The notes under the pieces are model-generated. The model was not told where the DNA came from, ran no database searches, and saw nothing but the letters and a program-made list of their open reading frames with translations. 64,000 bases of DNA. It comes from Perca fluviatilis. Lineage: Eukaryota; Chordata; Actinopteri; Perciformes; Percidae. Shown piece after piece: positions 33,427 through 45,078 of the stretch. Both the position numbers and the translations under genes were made by a program. The stretch is taken from positions 8,834,249 through 8,898,248 of the forward strand of contig NC_053126.1 of assembly GCF_010015445.1 (NCBI RefSeq), written 5' to 3'. Position 1 is the stretch's first letter, and every line of letters starts with the position of its first letter.

Positions 33427-36400
33427 TCAGTCTTTGTCGCCGTTTCCATCGTCATCGCCGTTTCCATTAGCCCCAGGTACAGCAGAAGACTTGTTTTTGA
33501 ATGGCAGGGTGTAGGGCTGGCGGATGTTTACCCGGTCCTTTTCTGCCTCTAGATCTTCATCATAGCGTTCTTCTTCATCGTTGTCCTCAGCCTCGCTGTG
33601 GTGGGGGGAGGAGTGGCGGGACAGAGATGGAGACGGTGGCACAGAGGCTGGCCGGGGGTAACGGAAACCAGAGGTCTGAGGACGAGAACCAAAAGGCTTC
33701 AGAACCAGTGGGTTGAAGTGTAAAGATTTCACCTCGATGAATGCATGAATAAAATAAAATGAACAATGAATAGTGACAACACAGTACATCTCCCATCCTA
33801 ACACACACATGTTAACTTACTGAGGTGGGCTCCTGAAGATCATACGTGTAGGTGTCGGGGAAGGCTTTAGCCAGGGCCATATGACGGGCAGATATATAAT
33901 ACTAGTGCAGCAAACAAACATAATTAAAAAATAATTAATATTAGTTCATCTTGAAGTTATCACATACACAAAAGGAGTCCTTGGGATTTGGTATCTCACC
34001 CTGCCGAGGTATTTCCAGTCCAAGAGGTCGCTCAGACGCTCAGTACGGTTCCTCTGGATGATCCGCTGGCGCCGGCTCTGCTTGCAAAACTGAAACAGGA
34101 AGGACGTGAGCTGGTTACACGACTCATCCACCCCCCGATACCGCCGGTCCAGGATATAAATGCCTGCAAAAAGAAACGGCATGATGTCATAGAAAGCAAC
34201 AGTTATCACTGCGTATCTTTTAAAAGACAAACTTTGAGAATGTAACAGATGACGTATGAGATACGCACCATACGCTGAGGGGTCTGCTATGTGTTCCTCC
34301 ATGAAACAGCCAAAGCCTGACAGGTTAGTTGAGATGGATGGAATTCCCATGACTGTGCACTCAGCTGATGGTAACAGAAACAGCAAGGCCCTCTTAATAT
34401 TATACAATATACCTGCATACATAAATACACCTTGTCAGCATACATGAGAACGTACCTGGTGTGTAGCCCCAAGGCTCGTAGTAAGAGGGGAAGACGCCAA
34501 GGTGGCAGCCTCTTACAAACTCCTCATAATCCATTGGAAGTAGAGGAGAGGTGGACGAAAGGAACTCTGGATGAAAGATAATCTAAAGGAAGGAGAAGCC
34601 ATTCTGTGTCAGTATTTACTATATTACAAACTGATATTCTTGGCCACATGACGCTCTAAAAAGTCACAATGTGGAATTATAATCACTGCAGAAATTTGAA
34701 TCATGTGTGCACTCCTGAAATGGTGATGTACCAGCAGGCACATTTTCTGCCCACCTATACATTTAATGCATTATTTATTACTTACAGTAAAGGGGAACTA
34801 TGCTATGCAATTCCCTATTATCAGGATGCTCAAAGAAAACTCTCCAGCTGATCCAGAATGCTGCAGCGCGTGTTCTGACAAAAACTAATAAAAAAGAGAT
34901 CATATTTCTCCTGTATTAGCTTCTCTGCATTGGCTTCCTGTAAAATCCAGGATTGAATTTAAAATCCTTCTTCTGACCTACAAAGCTCTAAATGGTCAAG
35001 CACCTTCATATCTAGAAGAGCTCCTAGTACCTTATTGTCCCACTAGAGCACTGCGCTCCCAGAATGCAGAGTTACTTGTGGTTCCTAGAGTCTCTAAAAG
35101 TAGGATGGGAGCCAGAGCCTTCAGCTACCAGGGTCCTCTCCTGTGGAACCAGCTCCCAATCTGGGTTCGGGGGGCAGACACCGTCACCACATATAAGACT
35201 AAACTGAAAACACTCCTCTTTGATAAAGCTTATAGTTGAGGAGTGAGGAGTTGCAGTGTACGCCTAGAGCGGCGGGGCAGGGTGTATAGCTAAAGACACA
35301 GCACCCCTGCTTTTCTCTGCTTCTCTTTATAGTCATCAGATTTAGCTATCATATATTCATTAATATAGTGAGAGTAGAGGGAGGCAGGCCAGTACAGCCC
35401 GATCCGGTTGGGGAGAGTTCTAGCCCGACCAGGCACCTCTCCTTAACCTGCCTCTCTTAGTCATGCTATTATAATTCTAGACTGCCGGGGAAGTTCCTTC
35501 CTTCTTATGACACAATGAGCTGCTCGCTCCTCTCTCTTTTCTTTTGTTTCCTTTTATGTGCATCCTTGTCCCAGAAATGCTTGTTACTAACCTAGCTCTG
35601 GGGAGTTTACTGGGTCTTGGGTGCAGCTGTGGACCGGCTACACCCTGCTACGCTCTGCGATTCCCTGCAATGTCCGGCTGCATCCTGCTGCATCCTGCCG
35701 CGTCCACTGCGTCCGCCCATGCTCTGCTGTGCCACGCTACATCCCGTAACGCCCTGCTGTGCCCCGCTATGACATGAACTACTACGACTACCATTGTAGT
35801 CACTGTTCCATTATCTTTATTGTGACTATTACGCCACTGTTCATCATAACCCCAACCGGCACCGTCACACCCTACCAAGAGTCTGGGTCTGCCGAGGTTT
35901 CTTCCTAAAAAGGGAGTTTCTCCTCGCCACTGTCGCAATAGCCACTGCTAATGCTTGCTCTTGGGGGAATTATTGGAATTGTTGGGGCTTTGTAAATTAA
36001 AGAGTGTGGTCTTGACCTACTCTATCTGTAAAGTGTCTCGAGATAACTCTTGTTATGATTTGATACTATAAATAAAATAAAATTGAACTATGCAGTTTGT
36101 TTTAGCTTAATTTACCTTAACTGAACAGCTTAGTTATATGACTTTTTTTTTTCGAGTTGAACGGTGGTCGTCTTGCCCCCCCCCCTAGAGCCTGTGAGCG
36201 GAAAAACCACCCTTGCAACTTTCGGCCCGGCGAGCCTCAGTAAATAAGTAAGTATCGCGTGATATCAGGTCTTGCAATGTAATAAATTGCTTCATGGCAC
36301 CGCACACATACGCCCATTCAGGAAGCGGCTAACAAGGTAGCGATGGAGTTTTTCACACTATCGTCATGGCTGAGCCGGGCAAAAAAGAAGCAGAAAGCTA

Positions 36401-37498
36401 AGAAAGCATTATCAGAGGAACAGAGAAAGAGGAAACGGCAGACTGACGGAGCGAGGAGTCAGACACAAGTAAACATAGGAGCTGCCAAATATCTATTCTG
36501 AAGCTGTAGGGGGATCTCTATAGAGAAACCTGCGAGCAAAAAGCGAAGGCCAAAACTGCATAGCGCCCCTTTAAGTTTAGGATGCCTTCAAAAAAAAAAA
36601 AACACGTAAAACTTAGTGTACTGTTTATATGTGAACTTGTCTACACTCTGACGTAACAACACGTAAAAAGGTGAGAAGACATCTTTTTTGTTGCCTGTGC
36701 CATTTATGGACTACTGACAGCTGATCTTACCTTGACACGGTCAGCAGAGCTGTTGAAAAGGCCGATACGGCGAACGGAGGTAAGGATGGGATCGTTGCTG
36801 TCCTCCAGCATGTTATGAGTGCAGACTGGAGGCTGGCATTGTCTCTGAGTCGCAAAAATGGCACGCTTCATTAAGGTGAAATCCTCTTTGTCCATTATCT
36901 TTGACACATCTGGCAGCTGCCCACTGATGAAAAAAGCATGTTTTAGATTCAAAGGAAAATTGTAAAATGACTACAATACAATATGTATTAGCATGAATAA
37001 ACTCAACCATATATCATACTTTAAAACAGGTTATTCCACATCAGGTTTCATTAAGTAGACTGAAAGTGGTCAACTTACACTAGTAGTGACTCATAAAGTT
37101 TCTTTCCGAAACGTTCCTTCACAGTCTGAGCAGTATCCCTGTAAGTGACAAAAACAAAGAGAATACAAGCGAAATAAGACAACTACACACTACACTACTA
37201 CACTTTTGATTTCAAGTTGAAATCAAGTATATACACTTGAAGTCAATGTACACTTTTAGTAAGATACTTCATCTCCTTGTTTAACATAACATAAACCTCA
37301 CCAGAGCTGTTTCCTGACTGCTTGGCCCTTCAAGGTCTCCACATTGAAGTTGTTAGTCCGAGCCGGCATGATGAAGAATGCAATAACGGTCACGTCACTG
37401 TGATTGACCTGCAACAGACAGACCATTTTACCAAAAAGATTTACCTTCGTCCTTCTACACACAGACACACAGACAGACACACACACAGACACCACACA

Positions 37499-37591
<93 letters not shown>

Positions 37592-40500
37592 ACCCTCAGT
37601 AGATAATTGAGTCTGGCCAAAGATTCCAAAAAGATGTCGGCTCCTTTGTTGGAGAACTCATACCTTCCAGCAATGAAGAGGAACAAACACTTGTCCAGGT
37701 TGAAGTCAAGGTGCCTGATGGTCAAACACAAACCAAAATCTGAGAGCTGGATGAGTTTAGCACTTACAATGTCCCCCCCCCTCTTTAATAGCATAACAAG
37801 TACAATATTCCTCAGAATGTGATTCATCGCTTTCATATAAAAATTAATTTGATGAAAAGTAACCAGCAAAAAACTCTCAATTCACTTCTTAAAGTTCTGA
37901 CTGTGCTGTGAATGTTGTAATGTGTGTTGTGGGGTGTCTGACCCGTAGAAGTGTCCCCTGACGAACTCCTGAATGCGATTCTTGCTCTGAGCGTGGAGGT
38001 TTTGAAACTCGTGCACGGCTGAGAACTTCTTCACATTGAGCCCATTGGGAGTAACAATGTCTGTGTGTGATTGGAGAGATTAGGGGCATTAAATACAACA
38101 TAGAGACATAGAAATCAGTCAAACTTTAGTAAAGTATCTGATTAGCTAGGTAGCTAACTGTGTTAAAGCTATAGTGCGTAGTTTCTGCTGCCCCCATGAG
38201 GAATTCTAAGTAATAAAAAAAACTTTCAGATCGTCGGCATGACACAAGCCTTCCGTGATCGCGCACCCCTCCCACTATTAAGGGCTCCCACCCCTCGGCC
38301 ATGCAGTTGTTAGTAGCCAAGGAGGATACGGAGGATTACAAAATCATGATGGACACTTGAGAGGTAATCATCTTTTTCTTGATTTTCTGCGTGCGAAAGT
38401 CGCCGGATGACACCAGCTTCTGAACGTTGCCATACTGAGAAATACAGAGAGAGTTGTGTGGAACCCATAGTCTTAAAGTGCCCATATTATGCTCATTTCA
38501 GGTTCATAATTGTATTTTGAGGTTGTACCAGAATCAGAGGCGCGGGAAGTCATTTCCAGCAGGGGGTGCTGGCGGGGTGCGCAAACAACTCTACCGCTGC
38601 CTCCCCTCCATGAAGTAGGCTACATACTGCTATGTACTGCACAGCGAACTATATAGGCACTAAATCACATGCCAATCACTACTGGTCAAAAGATTCCTTT
38701 GCAGCGGCCCGGTTTAAATCCGACCTGCGGCCCTTTGCTGCGTGTCATTCCCTCTCTCTCTCCCCCGTTCCTGTCTATCCACTGTCACTATCGAATAAAA
38801 AATAATAAAAAGATGAATGACTAGTCCAGCTGAGCAGGCGTCAAGTATGCCTTTCCAGTTCAATAAACCAAGTACTGCCATCTGACTCACACATCACAAG
38901 ACAGTGTTACAATTAATTAAATCATACCAAAGCGTTGTATGGCTCAAGACTATGGCGATATAGTACTCACTAAAAATCACCCAAGCAGAAAGCACAATAG
39001 TAATTCTGAAACGTGATTGACTGAAGATACAACAATGCCATCACACAACACAGCTGAGTGAAGGTTGTTAAATAACAGTCACTTAGTCAGCTGCTACTTC
39101 ACAAACTGCAAAAGCCAACATATAGGCTACTGCACTTGACCACTAAGTCTCACACAGGCCTATAGCAGCATCACAAAATTATGATGCAATACGTCTGATA
39201 TGCATGGCATTTCAATAAACTAAACAAAATATGTACATTATCTGGTCACACGGTCACAACAGATTATATTAACCTACTCAATTTACAGATAGCATAATAG
39301 CTCTTACCTTTAGAAGTTCTAATTTCTTGTCTTTTACTTTGCAAAGTCGCAGATCAAATCCTCTAAGTCCAGCTCCCTCAGCAGCTCGCTAAACCCTACT
39401 ACAGATGCGCTGCTGTGTGTTGGTAGAACTTTACAGGCAACGCAACAAATGTCTCCGGTGGACAGTGAATATAGAATCCACTCCCGTGGTACCGTTTCAC
39501 CGTTGTGAAGGTGTCGGGTCAGTGCCTCGTTAGTGAGAGAGCGGGTCTTTCTGCCGCCAGATCGTCCCCCTTCCGAGATGCTGGACATTTAGCCGCCTGA
39601 TTCTGAAAGGCTAATATCCCTCTGGGTATAACTTCCTCCGGACGGTCTCTGTAATCGGTCCCCGTAGTGCAGGGTCTTCAGAGATCATGGTACCTGAGGT
39701 GCCATTACCTTGTTCTGTAATGCTGATGACCTCATCTCTGTCTTTTTCCACAACAACTTCGCTAAAGTTAACGTTAGCCACCGTTAGCTGTGGCTGAGTG
39801 TAGCTGGTAGAAGGCAGCGATTCTTCCAAGCTAACGTCAGTAGCTCCTCGACATCCTCCTCTTCGTCATTCCCAGCTCTTTATTCGCGGGACATTTTTTA
39901 TAGCAGCCGCTTCTTTCTCTCCCTTTTCCACACTTTCACTCGCTGATACAACCCAATCTGACCGGGGATCAGTTACTAATTAATTCCACTCTTTCAATCT
40001 CAACCCGTTCTTAGAAAGCTGATCTTGGATCAGTGCGATGTAAACAGCCTGCTCTATGCCCACCCACCTTTATCTTTAGCCAATCTACACAGTGCATGCG
40101 GCCTTCTCCCAATCATTACATTAAACAACTTTTATTTTATTCTGATTGGATAATTATCACCATAATGATTAATGCCCATTGGGTAATACGGGCTTGATCG
40201 CAGTTTGCCAACAAGGGGTGCTGCCGCCAATAAGGGGTGCTGCCGCACCCCCAGCACCCCTACTTCCCGCGCCTATGACCAGAATAGGTTTACATGGTTT
40301 AATTTTCAAAAAACTCCATGTTTTTGTTGTAGTGCACATTGCTGCAGAGAGCCTCTTTTCACCCTGTGTGTTCAGGTCTCTGTTTCAGCTACAGAGTGAG
40401 GCTTCACACTTCAATCTGTCACTTCAAACTTTGTTGGGAGGCGCACATGCACAGTAGCTAGGTAAGGATCACATCAGATAGCTGTTTGTTTCTACAACTT

Positions 40501-43500
40501 CAGTTAGTATAAGGCAGGATTAGCCGGGAGACTTCTTCTAAACGAGGGCACACTTCCAACTTTGCATGGAATACCTGCAGAACAGGGACATGTAAGTAGT
40601 TCTTTTGTAGATTATGGTGAACTAGTGTGTGTTGTAGCAGTGTTTTGCCATTGAGAACGAGCTAACATGCTACCGTTAGCCACCTCGTCTCAGCTACTGA
40701 CGTAGAAAGCCCTGCAGATTTTGAACAGCTCACCCGGAGACTGAAGGCAGGATACATTCAGAAACCCATATCTCACTCAAAACAGCATGGATGTTTTTTT
40801 TCCAAGTTTGTATGGGTGTGGAAGCACCAGAGACACAAAATATCACCCCAAATCCCAGAAAAAGTGATTTTTTTCATAATATGGGCACTTTAATTAGCTT
40901 TGCAGTAACTCATTTGGCAATGGCTTGAATGTAACGGACGTTCATTAATATAAAAACGTTACGCACTAAAGCTTTAATTAAAATGATGATACATTGAAAC
41001 ATTCACTAATAAAGCAGTAAGAAAAACATCATATCCCCGTACAGTAAGACCTGCTTGCCCAGGCAGTGACAAATGAGGATAGGACGTTTCTGAATACCAC
41101 GCTTTAATTCACCTCCACACACCTGGTTTCCTCTTGAGCAGAAACTCTGCCTCAATGGCTGTGATCTGTGACACAGTGGTGAAGACATGGGCACAGTGAG
41201 CAGCTGCCCGCTCCAAACAGTAGCGGTGGTAGATCTGTCTATCGCCTGCTTCCTTATCCACGTTGAACTAAATAAGACACAGGAGAAAAAGTGCGATGAG
41301 TACATTGTCTGATTATGTATTCATTTCTAATTTACCTACAGAAAAATCAAAGTCAACATGACTGTTCAATGGCCTATTTCTATTGTTTTGCATTTGTTTA
41401 ATTACATTCCTGCAATAAAATGTACGCACACGTACCTCTGCAAGTTTGTTATAGAAGTCCACATTTCCAGCACACAGGTATCGTCCCAGCAGTGTGGCGT
41501 GAGTTGTGAAGATGGTTGCGATGGACAACTGTCTATGTCTACACAACACCAGGCCCAGGCCGGCCAACCATTCATGGAAATGGGCCACAATGTGTGAAGG
41601 CTGCTCACTCTGGGCTGCGAACTGCAATACGGGAAAAAACAGGGTTTATATGTACATTACTACACACACATATATTTCAAACCTTCAGATTATTTGGATA
41701 TCAATAAGACAATTTCAGACTTTTCAAAGACCTACAGATAACTGATCTTCTTTCAGCACTTAAAACACACAGTATTCAACTTCTTCTTTCGACACAACAT
41801 AGGTAAAACATTTAATGTTTATAGAAATTCTTGTCACTTGACAGTTTTCTTGCTGCTGACCTCTCCCAGAAGCCAGGCAGTCAGGAAGCCAAACAACACG
41901 GCATCGTTGGCCTCGCGGTCAAACCACGGCACGCCGATGTCACAAAGATCCCACAACTCGCTCTTCCAGCTGTCCAGAGACCAGGCGGTGAACGCGACAT
42001 CAATCAGAATAACATAGGGACTGCCCTCGATAAGCCACCGCCCAAAGTAGACCTGCAGGGAAAATGGAGAAAGGTAAACATAACTTTAATTCTTTATGCC
42101 ATACAGCATCCACCATACCAAATAAACCACGCAAATCATAGGAAGCATACAGATCCGCAGCTGTAACAGCAACTCTTATTTTTTGTTACATTTACCTTCA
42201 CCATGTGTTTTGTATGTTAATGGTTCAGTTCAGTCTCTAATCTAAAAGCACTTTATTTGCAACGCGCTCATCCCACTTACAAAAACATGTGACCAACCAC
42301 ACCATTCAAGAATAACCTTGATGAAGTTTGTCGAGCAAATATGTCACCTCAAGCTTCAAGAAAACTAAAAACTTAAATGGAATGCAGGACATAATTTAAA
42401 GATGCAGTAGGTAAGACTTATAAAACTAACTTTCTGTCATATTTGTTGAAACTGACCCTATGTTTGAGTTGAACTACATTAGGCAGGTAATTAAAAAAAA
42501 TAATCCAGCTCCTTTGGCACCACCTACAGCCTGTAGTGCGATTTGCAAAAATCCACCGGTCCCTGTTTAGATCCTCAAATCAGGGCTGGTGGGAGGGGGG
42601 GTCTAACTGCGTGTCAATCATGGCTCATGCACACGCATTCATTCTCCCTTGGGGGGGAGGGGCTTAGGAGACCATTTGGGTTTCAACAGAAAGGGGGGGA
42701 GGGACTGAGAAGTTGGCAATATAGTTCAAATTCTTTGGCTAAGTCCTGGATCTTCACAATCCTACCTACAGCACATTTAATGTAATAAAACAGGACATAA
42801 ATATATCTTAAGAAACTAGTGCATGTCTGTCCTAAGCTTAAATGTGTGATTCAAGGTAAACCAGATAGGCTTCGTTGAAAAAGGATACACTGTACCTTTG
42901 AAAAAAGCCCCTCTCCCAGCCTTGACCCATAATTCCACAGCACTCCCAGAGTGACACAGCACAAAGCTTTAAAAGTATCACACACACACACTGACAGTCA
43001 TCTATTTCTGGAGTGTGTTTTTGAGAGAGAGACAGAGACACGGATACAACCTCTAACCTTTGCGAGGAAATGTCACAGGGTTTAGAGACGTGGCCAGTGA
43101 GCACAGACCGAGTGGGTCGGATATAAAAGAGGGACTAAGGATGATCTTAAACTGGTTTTCTAAGTGTAGTTCACATTTACCACACGTTTTCACAAATCTC
43201 ACTCTATAATCCCTCCAACTATGTGTAGTAATAATGACTGTCCTTGAGTGGATCTTACAAATTTAACTCAGAGGCGTATGTGTTTACTGTGTACGTGTGT
43301 ACCTTGCACCCACTGGAGTTCATCTTGTCAATGGTTCTCTTCAGCGCCGGGTTGGTGGGCTCGATCAGTTCCACCTGAGTGCGCACGTTGCTCTCCACAT
43401 AGGGACCCACCAGGAAATAGTTCTCCCCCCATTCCTCTGCGGTCAGACGGGCTTTGGTCTGGAGGACAGTGTAGATACCTCCAACTTCACACATGCAGCA

Positions 43501-43802
43501 AACATGCCACACGTCGCACACAAAGCAGAGATGGATATAATGTGATTCAACCAGATATATATGAGACATTACCGTGATAGGTCTCTCTAACAACTAGAAT
43601 TTCCCTGAAGATTATGAATAGATTGAAAAACGCGCACGCGAACACGCGACACACACGCGCACGCATTACATGCACAATCCTTGCCTTTGTTAGCGACCTC
43701 CCATGCAATTTCAAAAAGAACAGCGTCCTCCAAATCAAACTCCTCGTCCCACTCCTCCAGTCCTGACAGGGACGTGACAGAGAGGCTGCGAGCCAGCGGC
43801 AT
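33427..43802 (-). CDS. gys1: Glycogen synthase 1 (muscle type)
   Basis: Fifteen coding exons in transcript order: 43802-43685, 43484-43303, 42052-41861, 41621-41436, 41267-41123, 38060-37943, 37714-37594, 37408-37302, 37138-37079, 36923-36731, 34582-34456, 34364-34269, 34163-34000, 33901-33821, 33675-33427. They total 712 residues without frame conflict. The enzyme adds glucose from UDP-glucose to glycogen in the cytosol. The [12 protein letters not shown] block holds Glu510 and Glu518. The arginine cluster at 579-591 ([13 protein letters not shown]) is the glucose-6-phosphate and phosphate sensor. Ser8 (site 2, in RSLS) and the GSK3 sites Ser641, 645, 649, 653 and 657 have the same numbers as in human. 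The distal tail lacks the RRxS-type sites 1a/1b and ends acidic ([10 protein letters not shown]). The first coding intron is GC-AG. The ATG lies one base inside its exon, so a 5' UTR exon is expected near 46686. Two introns carry nested transposons. Confidence 0.97.
34788..36574. mobile_element. MITE split by a LINE, in a gys1 intron
   Basis: The left piece (34788-34803, TAAAGGGGAACTATGC) and right piece (36085-36574, ending CTGCATAGCGCCCCTTTAA) are inverted ends of one element: after removing the LINE, the left end reads TAAAGGGGnnCTATGCAGTTT, matching the reverse complement of the right end. No convincing reading frame. Confidence 0.78.
34804..36084 (+). mobile_element. 5'-truncated L2/CR1-like LINE fragment
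   Basis: The first 400 bases encode, with stops and shifts, the C-terminal region of a non-LTR reverse transcriptase: residues like [18 protein letters not shown] and LWNQLP appear across frames. The 3' end has the fish L2-type tail (TGTCTCGAGATAAC, then ACTATAAATAAAATAAAATT). It is flanked by the 9-bp duplication GAACTATGC (34795-34803 and 36085-36093), the mark of target-primed insertion. The copy is dead. Confidence 0.8.
37501..37589. repeat. (CA)n microsatellite fused to a gys1 splice donor
   Basis: About 44 CA units. On the gys1 strand the exon ending at 37594 continues GTAAGTGTGTGT, so the repeat supplies the donor from position +5 on. It fills about half of this 185-bp intron. Confidence 0.97.
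38535..40277 (-). mobile_element. hAT transposon remnant with transposase fragment (inner layer)
   Basis: The ends are CAGAGGCGCGGGAAGT and its inverse ACTTCCCGCGCCTATG (15 of 16 matching), flanked by the exact 8-bp duplication ACCAGAAT (38527-38534 and 40278-40285), the hAT signature. Between 39829 and 39334 on the minus strand two broken frames encode pieces resembling the N-terminal TTF/zinc-finger region of hAT or ZMYM1-like transposases ([20 protein letters not shown], then [15 protein letters not shown] and [10 protein letters not shown]). The rest of the transposase is missing, so it cannot be autonomous. A SINE fragment lies inside. Confidence 0.85.
38696..38816 (+). mobile_element. 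tRNA-derived SINE fragment, copy 3 (inside the hAT element)
   Basis: Begins within the region CCTTTGCAGCGGCCCGG, has a degraded box B (GGTTTAAATCC) and the shared body TTTGCTGCGTGTCATTCC and CTATCCACTGTCACTATC. The box A part is missing. Confidence 0.75.
42396..42780. mobile_element. TTAA-flanked MITE (family C) in a gys1 intron
   Basis: Ends AAGATGCAGTAGGTAAGA and CCTACCTACAGCACATTTAA are imperfect inverted repeats (GCAGTAGGTA against GCTGTAGGTA), with TTAA at each edge. No coding capacity. Confidence 0.7.
43683..43684 (-). promoter_or_regulatory. GC-type 5' splice site of the first gys1 coding intron
   Basis: After ...AACAAAG (exon end 43685) the intron begins GCAAGG and ends in AG before the exon at 43484. 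Phase and protein continuity (VANK-V-GGIYT) leave no room for a GT alternative. AG|GCAAG is the expected context of functional GC donors. Confidence 0.85.
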
Positions 43803-44540
43803 GCTGGGTAAACATAGAACACACTCAGATGAGATGGGAGCACCTACAATGATTGTCACTTATTGAACTTATTTACCAGAAGTCTTTTGATGTGTAAGCA
43901 ATTCACGTCTTAGAAACTAGGTTTTTATATTGAAACCTCTTCTTTGATTTTATTTCTTTCGAAAGAAAGAAATGAAATCATATAAGATGTTATAACCAAT
44001 TGCCTGTCATGACAGAAACTGAAGCATTACATTTTTTCTATTGTATCAATGCAAGTTTCTATGGATAACAGTATCAGATAAACCTCAAGTGTAAATGACA
44101 CATTCTTTTAAACAGTGTAATTTTCTCTTGACTAACATTTCCTCACACACATGCAAGTATGTCATCAATGAAACACACATCCCATTTCATAACACTATTA
44201 CGTTATACCACTGTGATGTAAATACAACCTTTACTGATTATTTTACCATGTTAACAATCCTTTTTGTGAAACTCTGATGATTGAATTTGTAGTCAAGCCT
44301 TTTTAAATGTTTTTTTTTTTTATTTCTATTTGGCCTTTGGAATATACGTATAAGCTTAACCTTGGCTGTTCCTATAGGAACCCCTGTGCAAACACACAAC
44401 ACTAAAATGGTACATTGATTAATAGATAGGGATCCAACGTATATGTGTGTGGGTTGTGTGTGTATGTGGGTTGTGTGTCTATGGTATTTGCTCTGTCTAT
44501 TATCTGAGATGGTCAAAGGGCTTTTTCTGCCTACTACTAC

Positions 44541-44624
44541 TAGAGCTGTAACAATTCCAAATTTTGCTGTACAATTAATTGTCTCAGAAATAATTGCAAT
44601 TAACAATATCATTGTCTCTTTCAG

Positions 44625-44680
<56 letters not shown>

Positions 44681-45078
44681 TTAGTTATTACTTTTTTAAA
44701 CAAATTCAAGTTTTGAATTAATTCCAGGATACATCTGAGCCAGATAATGTAATAACACAGGTATGCAGCCTATGAAGTAAACACTGCCTATTTATTATCA
44801 TAAAACATTTTTGTATCCCCCTTGTCATTTTTGTTACTATGAACGTGTATAGGGTCAATTGCCAACAACTAGCATACCTTTAGCTCAACAGTCCAACCAA
44901 TAATCACTTATATAATTACCCTTTGGCATATCTAAACAAAATCAATAATCACCGTCAACAGTCATACTCCTTAAGACCTTAGCTAATGTTAGCAATTAAT
45001 TGCGGTTAAACAAAGAAACTGCGATTACGTAAACAAAATGGACAATTAGACAATGATGTAGTAATTGTTACAGGCCTA
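44541..45078. mobile_element. hAT-like MITE with internal (AT)n
   Basis: Starts TAGAGCTGTAACAATT and ends AATTGTTACAGGCCTA, flanked by the 8-bp duplication ACTACTAC on both sides (44533-44540, 45079-45086). A (TA)n run occupies about 44628-44676. Upstream of gys1 coding exon one, probably in its 5' intron. Confidence 0.8.

Larger units (their letters stand above)
38477..40889. mobile_element. TTAA MITE family B, interrupted (middle layer of the nest)
   Basis: Inverted ends AGTGCCCATATTATG (38477) and CATAATATGGGCACT (to 40889) match perfectly and sit between TTAA at 38473-38476 and 40890-40893. The family is one I recognise as very common in fish. It is interrupted at its ACCAGAAT motif by a hAT element. 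Confidence 0.88.
38163..40977. mobile_element. MITE family A, copy 2, interrupted (outer layer of a nest)
   Basis: Outer TTAA at 38163-38166 and 40974-40977. The left part runs to 38476 and the right part resumes at 40890. Together they match the intact copy at 13836-14221 read on the minus strand. Located in the gys1 intron between exons 38060 and 41267. Confidence 0.88.

Noticed and set aside
35544..35938. Cys/Ala-rich frames on both strands
   Set aside because: They fall in the non-coding 3' part of the LINE fragment and match no family I know.
44628..44676. AT-rich run as an origin or regulatory element
   Set aside because: It is a (TA)n microsatellite inside a hAT-like MITE with a clear target duplication.
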